A DNA stretch of 64,000 nucleotides from Lachnospiraceae bacterium. GTDB taxonomy: Bacteria; Bacillota; Clostridia; Lachnospirales; Lachnospiraceae. This document shows positions 8,629 to 16,367 of this stretch, one piece after another (the first letter of the stretch is position 1; each line of letters begins with the position of its first letter). The stretch lies in NCBI GenBank assembly GCA_029012365.1, contig JAQXLY010000064.1, forward strand, positions 51,298 to 115,297. The letters run 5' to 3'. Under the pieces are notes generated by a model. It saw nothing but the letters and a program-made list of their open reading frames with translations. It was not told the DNA's origin and searched no databases. The position numbers and the translations under genes are program-made.

Positions 8629-9423
8629 ATGATTTATATTCCGGAAAAAATAAATGATATTGTAGGTAATCAGCCATATACAAGAAATACTGTCGGGATG
8701 TCTGGCTCGGATGTGCTTATTTTTCCAAAGCATGTTTTAAAAATTCAGAAGCGAACGGCAGAAACCGATAATGAACATGATATTGTGACATGGTTAAACG
8801 GCAGAGTCCCGGTTCCGGAGATACCGGAGTATGTAGTGGAGAATGAAACAGCATACACGCTTATGACAAGAGTGGACGGAAAAATGTTGTGCGATGAAGA
8901 ATTTTTAAATAACCCTGCAAAGCTGATAAAGATTGTGGCGGAGGGGATGAAGCTGCTATGGAGCGTTAATGTCTCTGAATGTCCGCTCTGCACCAGCCGT
9001 CTGGACGAGCGATTAAAGGAAGCACGCAGGAACGTGGAAAACGGATTGGTTGACCTGGATAATGTGGAACCGGAAACCTTTGGACCGAATGGCTTTTCGA
9101 ACCCGGAGGAGTTGCTTATCTGGTTGGAGCAGAATCGCCCGGAGGAAGATATTGTGCTGACACACGGAGACTTTTGTCTGCCGAACATCTTTGTCGATAA
9201 TGACAAGGTGAGAGGTTTTATTGATCTCGGTAAAATGGGACCTGCGGACAGATGGCAGGACTTAGCGATTGCACTTAGAAGTATGGAGCACAATTTTTCG
9301 GGAAGGTATAACAACGGGAAATCCTACTTTAAGTTTGAACCTCAGATGTTACTTAATGAGCTGGGTATCGAAATGGATGAGGCAAAGAATCGGTATTATA
9401 TGCTGTTAGATGAGCTCTTTTAG
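8629..9423 (+). CDS. APH(3')-like aminoglycoside phosphotransferase
   Basis: A 264-residue cytoplasmic kinase of the APH(3') family, the normal length for this group. The N-lobe shows a nucleotide-binding strand (TVGMSGSDVLIF) and the conserved lysine in VLKIQK. The catalytic loop THGDFCLPNIF near residue 182 contains the HGDxxxxN motif, and FIDLGKMGPADRWQDLA near 200 supplies the metal-binding DLG and the substrate-side DRWQD typical of APH(3') enzymes. Known members phosphorylate the 3'-hydroxyl of kanamycin-type aminoglycosides; whether this one does is untested, and chromosomal relatives may act on other substrates. AGGAGGATAAGGCT precedes the ATG. Likely in one transcript with the MFS transporter 26 bases upstream. 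Confidence 0.8.
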   Translation: MIYIPEKINDIVGNQPYTRNTVGMSGSDVLIFPKHVLKIQKRTAETDNEHDIVTWLNGRVPVPEIPEYVVENETAYTLMTRVDGKMLCDEEFLNNPAKLIKIVAEGMKLLWSVNVSECPLCTSRLDERLKEARRNVENGLVDLDNVEPETFGPNGFSNPEELLIWLEQNRPEEDIVLTHGDFCLPNIFVDNDKVRGFIDLGKMGPADRWQDLAIALRSMEHNFSGRYNNGKSYFKFEPQMLLNELGIEMDEAKNRYYMLLDELF

Positions 9424-9499
9424 TGAAAATACTATAGGGCTGTTACTTGCATTAATCCGGTCTTGCCTGTTTTGTTTCAGAAAAAGGTATGAGAAATTA

Positions 9500-9528
9500 T
9501 TGACCGGAAAAAGAAATTAAGCTATAGT
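9500..9528 (+). promoter_or_regulatory. Sigma-A promoter upstream of the leader and MFS exporter
   Basis: TTGACC (9500-9505) and TATAGT (9523-9528) are spaced by exactly 17 bases. Transcription from about 9535 would give an untranslated leader of about 250 bases before the exporter start at 9788. Confidence 0.7.
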
Positions 9529-9610
9529 AATAGAAAAGATGCTTATATTCATATTATTATATTTGAAATGATGTTAGCAGTCTTTTGAAAAGTAGTTTTG
9601 GAGGGATAGT

Positions 9611-9691
9611 ATGATGTGTCACAGGATGATTGATTTAAGCAATTCACTCTGTACAAGGTCTGATGAACGGACGACGCTTGTGCAGAGATAA
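9611..9691 (+). CDS. Possible 26-residue leader peptide of the MFS exporter
   Basis: ATG 9611 is preceded by TTTTGGAGGGATAGT, a strong ribosome binding site, and runs 26 codons to TAA at 9689, reading MMCHRMIDLSNSLCTRSDER and then TTLVQR. It lies inside the long leader of the exporter gene and its 3' half spans both arms of a hairpin (9647-9687), so ribosome stalling could change folding, as for macrolide-efflux leader peptides. Against this, the next frame from 9667 reads on plausibly (TDDACAEITDDACDIFVVNK) to a stop at about 9770, so it could instead be a frameshifted relic of an older gene. Role inferred. Confidence 0.4.
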   Translation: MMCHRMIDLSNSLCTRSDERTTLVQR

Positions 9692-9734
9692 CAGACGACG
9701 CATGCGACATATTCGTTGTTAATAAAATCGTCCG
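9647..9734 (+). promoter_or_regulatory. Candidate attenuator with competing stems
   Basis: CTCTGTACAAG (9647-9657) pairs with CTTGTGCAGAG (9677-9687) over 11 positions with one G-U. CGGACGA (9668-9674), in the loop of that stem, is exactly complementary to TCGTCCG (9728-9734), which would form an alternative or pseudoknotted pairing. ACGACG (9695-9700) can pair with CGTTGT (9714-9719). No U-run follows, so control would be at translation or by a pseudoknot rather than by termination. Confidence 0.35.
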
Positions 9735-9787
9735 CATTGGATTTTGTGCTTATGGAGTATTGAAAAAAACATAAGGAGAGAAATTCA

Positions 9788-11074
9788 ATGAATAGCAATT
9801 TTAAAAGATATATAATATTTTGGATTAGTCAGGCATTGTCACAATTAGGAAGTTCCATGACCGGATTTGCTTTGATCTTATGGGCATATACGCAAAATGG
9901 TTCAGCTATGACAGTTTCGTTGATGTCATTTTTTAATTATGTACCGTATATTATTGTGAGCTTGTTTGCAGGTGCATTTGTAGACAATCACAGTAAAAAG
10001 AAAATCATGCTGGCATCCGATAGTATAGCTGCCGTTTGTTCCGCTGTCATATTTATTTTAAATGTGGGATGTGGACTGCAAATATGGCATATATATTTAG
10101 TGAACTTTATTATAGGTTTTATGAATGCCTTTCAAGGACCTGCATCATCAGTAGCAATCGGAAAGATTGTACCGAATGATAAATTGACACAGATAAGCGG
10201 AATGAATTCTTTTTCGGGCAATCTCGTAACAGTTCTGTCGCCGATACTGGCGTCATCATTGTTTGCACTGGGAGGACTTAAGCTTATTCTGTCAATTGAT
10301 TTACTTAGCTTCATATTTGCTTTTTTGGTATTATTTCTTATACTCAAGGTTCCGGAGGATACACCACAGAAAGCGGAAAAAAAGTCCATGTTTTCAGGAT
10401 GTGCAGAAGGATTCCGTTATTTAAGAGGTAACAGTGGAATCTTTATGATTATCATCACAATGGCATTGTTAAATTTCTTTTCAAGACTGACTTATGAGAA
10501 TATTTTGTCACCGATGATTCTCGCAAGAAGCGGAAACAATAGCTTTGTCTTAGGTATTGTAAATGCGGTAATGGGAATTGGCGGAATTGCAGGTGGTATT
10601 ATTGTTTCCACCGGAAAGGTGAAAGGAAACAGTGCAAAGATGATTTATGTATCAGCATTTCTTTCATTTTTATTAGGTGACATTACGATGGGAGCCGGAA
10701 GGAATCTGATTTTTTGGTCATTTGCGGGATTGGCGGCAAGCCTTCCGATTGCTTTCATCAATGCAGGGCAGACGGTAATTCTGTATCGATATGTTCCTGA
10801 GGAAATGCAGGGAAGAATTTTTGCAGTGCGGAATGCACTCCAGTTTAGTACAATCCCTTTAGGAATTCTATTGGGGGGCATTTTAGCTGATTATGTGTTT
10901 GAACCATTTATGATGACAGATAATCCGGTTGCTATTATTTTGCAGAAGATGGTAGGAACGGGTGCAGGAAGCGGTATGGCAGTGCTGTTCTTATGTACAG
11001 GAGTATTAGGAGCGCTATTTAGCTTCATTTCGTATCGGCAAAAGACTATTCGAAATCTTGAAATAGAAAAATAA
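9788..11074 (+). CDS. MFS_3-family drug/macrolide efflux-like transporter
   Basis: A 428-residue membrane protein with about 12 helices, of the MFS_3 branch that includes MefA-type macrolide exporters. The N-terminus (FWISQALSQLGSSMTGFALILW) is typical of this branch, as are GAFVDNHSKKKIML between helices 2 and 3, the helix-4/5 stretch GPASSVAIGKIVP, and the C-terminal block YRYVPEEMQGRIFAVRNAL. It would act in the cytoplasmic membrane as a proton-driven exporter; the real substrate is unknown. AAGGAGAGAAATTCA supports the start. It has a consensus promoter and a 250-base leader, and is closed by a terminator at 11085, so it is transcribed alone. Confidence 0.8.
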   Translation: MNSNFKRYIIFWISQALSQLGSSMTGFALILWAYTQNGSAMTVSLMSFFNYVPYIIVSLFAGAFVDNHSKKKIMLASDSIAAVCSAVIFILNVGCGLQIWHIYLVNFIIGFMNAFQGPASSVAIGKIVPNDKLTQISGMNSFSGNLVTVLSPILASSLFALGGLKLILSIDLLSFIFAFLVLFLILKVPEDTPQKAEKKSMFSGCAEGFRYLRGNSGIFMIIITMALLNFFSRLTYENILSPMILARSGNNSFVLGIVNAVMGIGGIAGGIIVSTGKVKGNSAKMIYVSAFLSFLLGDITMGAGRNLIFWSFAGLAASLPIAFINAGQTVILYRYVPEEMQGRIFAVRNALQFSTIPLGILLGGILADYVFEPFMMTDNPVAIILQKMVGTGAGSGMAVLFLCTGVLGALFSFISYRQKTIRNLEIEK

Positions 11075-11084
11075 ATATACTTCA

Positions 11085-11112
11085 AGGGGCGATTATCTCG
11101 CCCCTCTTTATG
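11085..11112 (+). terminator. Rho-independent terminator after the MFS_3 gene
   Basis: AGGGGCGA (11085-11092) and TCGCCCCT (11098-11105) form a perfect 8-bp stem with a 5-base loop, followed by CTTTATG. Confidence 0.75.
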
Positions 11113-11131
11113 TTTCTTGCAATACGAAAGA

Positions 11132-11149
11132 ATATGACAAAAGTCATAT
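11132..11149. promoter_or_regulatory. 7-4-7 palindrome, candidate response-regulator operator
   Basis: ATATGAC-AAAA-GTCATAT is a perfect inverted repeat about 90 bases before the ABC exporter gene and upstream of a likely -10 (TATGAT at 11194-11199). NarL/DesR/LiaR-type regulators bind repeats built on such half sites, and the last gene of this operon encodes a NarL-type regulator, so autoregulation is a reasonable inference. Confidence 0.5.
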
Positions 11150-11237
11150 CGGAAACAGTTCTTTCTTCACTTCCGGACAAAATGAAAAGCTGATATGATA
11201 ACAGTACAATAAATAATGTCGAAGAGAGGAACCGTGG

Positions 11238-11999
11238 ATGACAGAGATTGTATTAAAAACAACGGATTTGACGAAGAAATATCAGAACAAGGCAGTGGTA
11301 GACGGACTGAATCTGGAGATTAGAAGGGGTGAAGTATTTGGTCTTTTGGGACCGAACGGGGCAGGAAAGAGTACAACAATGAATATGATTTGTTCTCTTG
11401 TACGACCGACTGCGGGAACGGTTGAATTATTCGGGAAGAACCCATGGAAGGATAAGAAGGAAGTAATTCACAAGGTGGGATACATTCCTCAGGAGCTTGC
11501 AATTCATGGAAATCTGAAGGCATGGGAGAACGTGGAGCTTTTTACCTCATTGTACGGAATAAAGGGAGATACGCTGAAAAAGGCAGTGGCTGATTCTCTT
11601 GAGTATGTCGGACTCGCTGAAAGAAGGCAGGAGTTCGCAAAGAATTTTTCGGGAGGTATGAAGAGGAGGCTTAATATTGCGTGCGCAATCGGACACAAGC
11701 CGGAGCTTCTCATTTTTGATGAACCAACCGTGGGAATTGACCCGCAGTCCCGTAATTTCATATTGGAGAAAATCAAGGAGTCAAATAAGAACGGAGCAAC
11801 CGTAATATATACAAGCCATTACATGGAGGAGGTAGAGGCAATTTGTACAAGAATTGCCATTATGGACAACGGAAAGATTATTGCGTGCGGAACAAGCAGT
11901 GAGCTTAAGAAGCTTGTGACTAACGGAAGTGAGGATATTACACTGGAGGAAGTGTTCCTTACCCTGACCGGCAAAAAACTGAGAGATTATGCGGAATAG
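11238..11999 (+). CDS. ABC-2 exporter, ATP-binding subunit
   Basis: A 253-residue ATPase. Walker A GLLGPNGAGKSTT near residue 36, Q-loop YIPQELA near 83, signature FSGGMKRRLNIA near 138 and Walker B LLIFDEPTVGIDPQ near 158 are all intact, with the H-loop in YTSHYMEE. The GMKRR signature and the short C-terminal tail place it with DrrA/NatA-type exporters. It heads an operon with two permeases, a histidine kinase and a response regulator, all on one strand with short gaps or overlaps. Likely drives export of a drug, peptide or lipid; the cargo is unknown. GAGAGGAACC is a moderate ribosome binding site. The kinase-regulator pair suggests cargo-responsive expression. Confidence 0.9.
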   Translation: MTEIVLKTTDLTKKYQNKAVVDGLNLEIRRGEVFGLLGPNGAGKSTTMNMICSLVRPTAGTVELFGKNPWKDKKEVIHKVGYIPQELAIHGNLKAWENVELFTSLYGIKGDTLKKAVADSLEYVGLAERRQEFAKNFSGGMKRRLNIACAIGHKPELLIFDEPTVGIDPQSRNFILEKIKESNKNGATVIYTSHYMEEVEAICTRIAIMDNGKIIACGTSSELKKLVTNGSEDITLEEVFLTLTGKKLRDYAE

Positions 12000-12009
12000 G
12001 GGGGATACG

Positions 12010-13125
12010 ATGATCAGGTATTTAATAAAAAATAATTTTAAGCTGATGCTGCGAAATAAGTGGAATCTGATTATTCTGGTTCTTGGTCCGGTGCTTATTA
12101 TTATGGCTCTTTCTGCAGCGTTTGCAGAGCTTATGAAGTCGTACGAGGGAGTAGATGAGTTTTCAGCCGGATATAGGGTATCGAAGGACTTTGTGATGTA
12201 TGAACATATGGATGAGATTAAGGAAGCCGGAAATAAAAGCGGGATAGACCTTTATGAGTATCCGGAGGGAAAGCCGGAGGAAATCATAGCAAACAATAAG
12301 CTGGCCGGCTTTGTTGAGTTTACCGGAGATTCCTATGTACTTTACAAAAGCGGTGATTATGAGGTTGAGGGGCTTACGCTGGAGTACTTTGTAAGCAGGA
12401 TTATGGATGAGGGGTTACGTGGTGTGTTGCAGGGGATTGCTGCCGAGACGGGAGGCATTGATGCCATGGGCAGTGTAAGCGAAGTGAATATGCTTCCGGA
12501 AGAAGAGCTTCCGTATATGCCTGCTGTTGATTCCACTGATTATTACGGAATCGTATATATTGTCTATTTCTGCTGGTGCGGTATGGTATGTGCCACAGGA
12601 GTATTAAGCAATGAAAAGAAGTATGGAATCGGGAAAAAATTTCAGGTTTCGATACAAAGTGAGTTAAAGCTGTACATCAGCAGACTGCTTCCAACCGTGT
12701 CGGTTGTCACGGTCGGAATGGGTATTGCAACAGGTACAACAATATTATTGTACGGGATTCATTGGGGGAATGCCCTACTGTCAGCACTTGTGGTATTTAT
12801 GATGATTCTGGCAGGAGTCTCTTTCGGACTAATGCTTTACTATTTATCAGACAATATGGCGATTACGGTTATCGTCCTCTTTACGGTTGTATGGTTTATG
12901 GGCTTCTTTGGCGGAAGCTTTGAAACATATATGTATTCTTCCTCGTCTGACACACTAAAGCAGCTGTCGCCGCTATATCACGGAAACAGAGCTCTTGTGG
13001 AGCTTTCCTGTATGGGACACAGCAGCTATGTGAACAGTGCGGTTATTTACTCACTGATTATTACATTTGGATGTTCTGTAGTATCGGTTGTGGCCGGAAA
13101 ATTGAGAAGGAGGGGAAGAGCATGA
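12010..13125 (+). CDS. ABC-2 type permease
   Basis: A 371-residue membrane protein starting at ATG 12010, which has AGGGGGGAT upstream; the in-frame ATG at 11989 lies inside the ATPase gene and lacks a good site. One N-terminal helix (LIILVLGPVLIIMALSAAFA) is followed by an extracytoplasmic domain of about 150 residues, then five hydrophobic helices from about residue 180 to the end. This is the YhgE/NatB-like ABC-2 arrangement. It overlaps the next permease by ATGA, so the two are translationally coupled and probably form a heterodimeric pore with the ATPase encoded just upstream. Confidence 0.85.
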   Translation: MIRYLIKNNFKLMLRNKWNLIILVLGPVLIIMALSAAFAELMKSYEGVDEFSAGYRVSKDFVMYEHMDEIKEAGNKSGIDLYEYPEGKPEEIIANNKLAGFVEFTGDSYVLYKSGDYEVEGLTLEYFVSRIMDEGLRGVLQGIAAETGGIDAMGSVSEVNMLPEEELPYMPAVDSTDYYGIVYIVYFCWCGMVCATGVLSNEKKYGIGKKFQVSIQSELKLYISRLLPTVSVVTVGMGIATGTTILLYGIHWGNALLSALVVFMMILAGVSFGLMLYYLSDNMAITVIVLFTVVWFMGFFGGSFETYMYSSSSDTLKQLSPLYHGNRALVELSCMGHSSYVNSAVIYSLIITFGCSVVSVVAGKLRRRGRA

Positions 13126-14375
13126 TTTCGTTGTTGAAAATGAACCTGAAGTTGTTAATAAGGAATAAGGGCTTTCTGTTTTTCCTTCTTGTTACGCCTA
13201 TCATCTCAACAATTATTTTGAGTATTAAGACTGATACAGCGTACACGGGAGGGAAACAGAGTCAGGAGATTATTGAGCTTCGGGACTATAATGTGAGGGC
13301 TGTCTATAAAGGTGATACCTCGGCATTTATAGTAAAGGTGTATGATGGTTCATATTCTGATTTATCGGAATACATGATGAATGAGCTTGCAAAAAAAGGC
13401 TTATATTCCATCTGCAGATGTGATGTCAGAGAGCTGACCGAAGAGCAGGTATATGAGCAGGCAAAAAAGGATGCATTTGATGACAGGGCAGGGGTGCTTA
13501 TTTACCTGAAGAAGAGTTTTGAACAGGCTGTTTTGGAGAACAGGCTTGAGGACGGAGTCAGGTTCTATCTCGTGTCAGAGGATAAGCGATTGGAGCTGTT
13601 TGAAGCAGACTATAAGAGCCTGTTACGAAATATATCGCAGGCGCAGGTAATTGTAGGCGCAGACGGTGGTAAGATTGTCGCAATGCTTAAAAAAGCAGAA
13701 GGAAGCCTTCCTGAAAAGAATATTGTTAGTCTTGCGGGGGAGAGTGGAATTGAGCTAAGTAATCAACAGATAAATCAGAAAACGATAATCGGATATTCAT
13801 TTGCCATCATTACTCTCGGTTTCCTTTTCTGTGGTGTTTTTGTTGCACATACGGTAATTGAGGAAAAGAATAATAAAGTGTTTACAAGAGTGATGATTTC
13901 CAAGGTAACAAGCAAAGAATATTTTTTATCGAAATTTGCACTTGCGTTTGTTGTTGCTGCCATGCAGACAGTGGTGCTTGCAGTATGCATATTTGCTATC
14001 AGCGGTATTGATTTTGGGATAAATAAATTTGTTTTTCTTCTTATTGTTTTTCTGCTTGGACTCATATTCAGTATGCTTAGCCTTCTTGTGGGAGTTCTTC
14101 TTGGCGACATAATGAATTCAAACTACGCGATTTTCGCCATATGGAGTGTATCAGCATTACTTGCCGGTTTGTACTTCCCATTAGATGATACTACTACGGC
14201 AATGAAGGTGATTTCACGACTGATGCCGCAAAAATGGTTTTTAAATGCAACAGAAATGCTTTTGGTAGGAGACAAAAGTGCATATCCTATGTTATTATGT
14301 ATTACAGTAGCATATTTAGTCTTTATTATAAGTATAGGAAGCGTCGGTCTGAGAATGAAGAAGGTTGATGCGTAA
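13122..14375 (+). CDS. ABC-2 type permease, second subunit
   Basis: A 417-residue permease starting at ATG 13122 (AAGGAGGGGAAGAGC upstream), overlapping the previous stop by ATGA; a frame extending further upstream is only a shadow. The layout is the same: helix 1 near residue 18-35 (FLFFLLVTPIISTIIL), a large extracytoplasmic domain to about residue 220, then about six helices including GFLFCGVFVAHTVIEEKNNK, the usual EExxK-type loop after the first helix of the ABC-2 core, and LAGLYFPLDD before the last segment. Partner of the permease before it in one exporter. Substrate unknown. Confidence 0.85.
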   Translation: MISLLKMNLKLLIRNKGFLFFLLVTPIISTIILSIKTDTAYTGGKQSQEIIELRDYNVRAVYKGDTSAFIVKVYDGSYSDLSEYMMNELAKKGLYSICRCDVRELTEEQVYEQAKKDAFDDRAGVLIYLKKSFEQAVLENRLEDGVRFYLVSEDKRLELFEADYKSLLRNISQAQVIVGADGGKIVAMLKKAEGSLPEKNIVSLAGESGIELSNQQINQKTIIGYSFAIITLGFLFCGVFVAHTVIEEKNNKVFTRVMISKVTSKEYFLSKFALAFVVAAMQTVVLAVCIFAISGIDFGINKFVFLLIVFLLGLIFSMLSLLVGVLLGDIMNSNYAIFAIWSVSALLAGLYFPLDDTTTAMKVISRLMPQKWFLNATEMLLVGDKSAYPMLLCITVAYLVFIISIGSVGLRMKKVDA

Positions 14376-14395
14376 ACATAGGAAGGAAGCAGGCA

Positions 14396-15523
14396 ATGGG
14401 GGAGCAGCTGAGAGAAAATTACTTTTTGGCAGTCCGGATGGGGTTGCTGCTTGTATTGGAACTATATATTGTTGTGACACAGCCTGAAACGGCAGGGGCA
14501 TCTGCAGGGATGCTCCTGCTTCTTGCATTATTTTTTGGGTCAATGATTGTGAAGGAGTTTGTAAAAGGGAAAAAGAGGATTTTTTCCTTTGTGCTTTGCC
14601 TGTTCTTTTACATCATTATTGTGGCTGCCTTTGGAAGATGCTTTCTGCTGTTGGGAGTGCCACTTGCCTATGAGGTTATTTCTTTTACAGGCTTCGGTAT
14701 AGCCTGGTATATTTTCCCTGCACTTATCAGTCTGATTCCGAGTCAGGTGGGATTTACCGAAAGACTTCTTATAGTATTTTTTATTGGTATCATCTATGTT
14801 CAGAATGATTTGGTTGTTATGGTTTACAAAAAGCAGCTTAAGGAAGAAAACTTAAATGAACAGAGCCTGAAGCGTGATATCAATCGGAGAGAGAATGAAC
14901 TTAAGGAGGAGCTTAAAAAGAATCTTCTCATGACGGAAAACCGTCTTCTTGAAGAAAGGGCACAGCTTTCACAGGCATTACATGATAAGCTTGGTCATAA
15001 TATAAATGGTTCGGTGTATCAGCTGGAGGCGATTAAGCTTTTGCTTCGAAAGGAGCCGGAGACCTCTGAAAGAATGATACAGGCTGTAATTAACCAGCTG
15101 AGAGAGGGTATGGATGAGATCAGGGCAATCCTCAGAAAGGAACGCCCGAGAAAGCATAAGCTCGCAATGATGCAGCTGGAGAAGTTATGTGAGGAATGCA
15201 GGGAAAAGGGAATAAATGCGAATCTTGTAACAGAGGGAGAGCTTTCACAGGTGCCTGAAAAACAGCTCGAAACAATTCTTGACAATTCCTATGAGGCAGT
15301 ATCCAATTCGATTAAATACTCCGGGTGTGATAAGATAGAAATAAAAATTCATGTAATGAATAAAATGGTACGGTGCAGCATATCGGATAACGGAGTGGGA
15401 TGCAAGGAAATCGTTGACGGTATGGGACTTGCGGGAATGCGTAGAAGAATGAGAGATATTAACGGTATTCTGGACTTTGAATCAGAGGTGGGATTTATAA
15501 TCAATATGTTATTACCGCTCTAA
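14396..15523 (+). CDS. NarL-system sensor histidine kinase (HisKA_3 type)
   Basis: A 375-residue membrane kinase. Four to five hydrophobic helices occupy about residues 8-145 with almost no extracellular loop, so it probably senses within the membrane. A coiled stretch (about 150-190) leads to the dimerisation/phosphoacceptor segment SQALHDKLGHNINGS, with the phosphorylated His in HDKLGH. The HATPase_c part shows the N box (YEAVSNSIKYSG), the G box (ISDNGVGC) and GMGLAGMRRRM. The whole plan is that of DesK/LiaS/YxjM-like kinases. It lies 20 bases after the ABC permease and 13 bases before the regulator, suggesting that it senses the exporter's substrate or membrane stress. Confidence 0.9.
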   Translation: MGEQLRENYFLAVRMGLLLVLELYIVVTQPETAGASAGMLLLLALFFGSMIVKEFVKGKKRIFSFVLCLFFYIIIVAAFGRCFLLLGVPLAYEVISFTGFGIAWYIFPALISLIPSQVGFTERLLIVFFIGIIYVQNDLVVMVYKKQLKEENLNEQSLKRDINRRENELKEELKKNLLMTENRLLEERAQLSQALHDKLGHNINGSVYQLEAIKLLLRKEPETSERMIQAVINQLREGMDEIRAILRKERPRKHKLAMMQLEKLCEECREKGINANLVTEGELSQVPEKQLETILDNSYEAVSNSIKYSGCDKIEIKIHVMNKMVRCSISDNGVGCKEIVDGMGLAGMRRRMRDINGILDFESEVGFIINMLLPL

Positions 15524-15536
15524 AGGGGAGGAATCT

Positions 15537-16166
15537 ATGGAAAAGATTAAAGTGATTATTGCAGATGACAGTGATTTTGTAAGAGACGGTATGAGAATCA
15601 TACTGAGCGTAGATGAAGACTTTGATGTGATTGGCTGTGCCTCTAACGGACGTGAGGCAGTCGAGATAGCCGAAGTAAATGCGCCGGATGTCTTTTTAAT
15701 GGATATTCAGATGCCGGAGATGGACGGTATTGAAGCTACTAAGTATATAGTTGAGCATAATCTCGGCAAGGTGCTGATTCTTACCACGTTTGATGATGAT
15801 GAGCTGGTGCAGCGTGCACTTAAAAACGGTGCAAAGGGGTATCTGATTAAGAACCATACGCCGGAGCATTTAAAGCAGATGATTCGGTCGGTATACCACG
15901 GAACCGGTGTCATGGAGGAAACGATTCTGGAGAATCTGGCAAAGAACACAGGGACAAAATCTGCCGGGTTTTGCGAGGAAGGCTATACCTCCAGGGAACT
16001 GGACATCATAAAAGCGGTTGCGGAGGGACTTTCCAATAAAGAAATCGCAGCAAAGCTGTTTATCAGTGAGGGTACGGTAAAGAATTATATTACTACGATA
16101 CTGGCTAAGGAAAATCTGTCCCATAGAACGGCATTGGCGGTGTATTACCTGACGGGGAAGAAGTGA
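15537..16166 (+). CDS. NarL/LuxR-family response regulator
   Basis: A 209-residue regulator. The receiver domain (about 1-120) has the acidic pair IIADDSDFV, the phosphorylated Asp in VFLMDIQMPEMDG near residue 58, the Thr in LTTFDDDE and the Lys in YLIKNH. The C-terminal LuxR-type helix-turn-helix is YTSRELDIIKAVAEGLSNKE followed by LFISEGTVKNYI. GGGGAGGAATCT precedes the ATG. It is the last gene of the exporter operon; its likely target is the palindrome at 11132-11149 upstream of the operon. Confidence 0.92.
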   Translation: MEKIKVIIADDSDFVRDGMRIILSVDEDFDVIGCASNGREAVEIAEVNAPDVFLMDIQMPEMDGIEATKYIVEHNLGKVLILTTFDDDELVQRALKNGAKGYLIKNHTPEHLKQMIRSVYHGTGVMEETILENLAKNTGTKSAGFCEEGYTSRELDIIKAVAEGLSNKEIAAKLFISEGTVKNYITTILAKENLSHRTALAVYYLTGKK

Positions 16167-16262
16167 TATTTGCAGAGCACACGGCAAAGTACCTTCGGAT
16201 GCAGCGATTCAAATAAGAGCAGCGGGATATTTTCCGAATATATTAAAAATTTTCAGATAGGA

Positions 16263-16291
16263 TTGCCTTACTTTAAAATATATGTTATGAT
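16263..16291 (+). promoter_or_regulatory. Sigma-A promoter for the chemotaxis receptor
   Basis: TTGCCT (16263-16268), a 17-base spacer and TATGAT (16286-16291), about 75 bases before the ATG. A sigma-D (flagellar) promoter was not seen. Confidence 0.65.
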
Positions 16292-16367
16292 AGAGAAAAG
16301 GATTTTCATTCACTAAACTTATTACCGGAGTAAATGCTTGTAATGTAACAAAGGAGGGCAATCTGCT

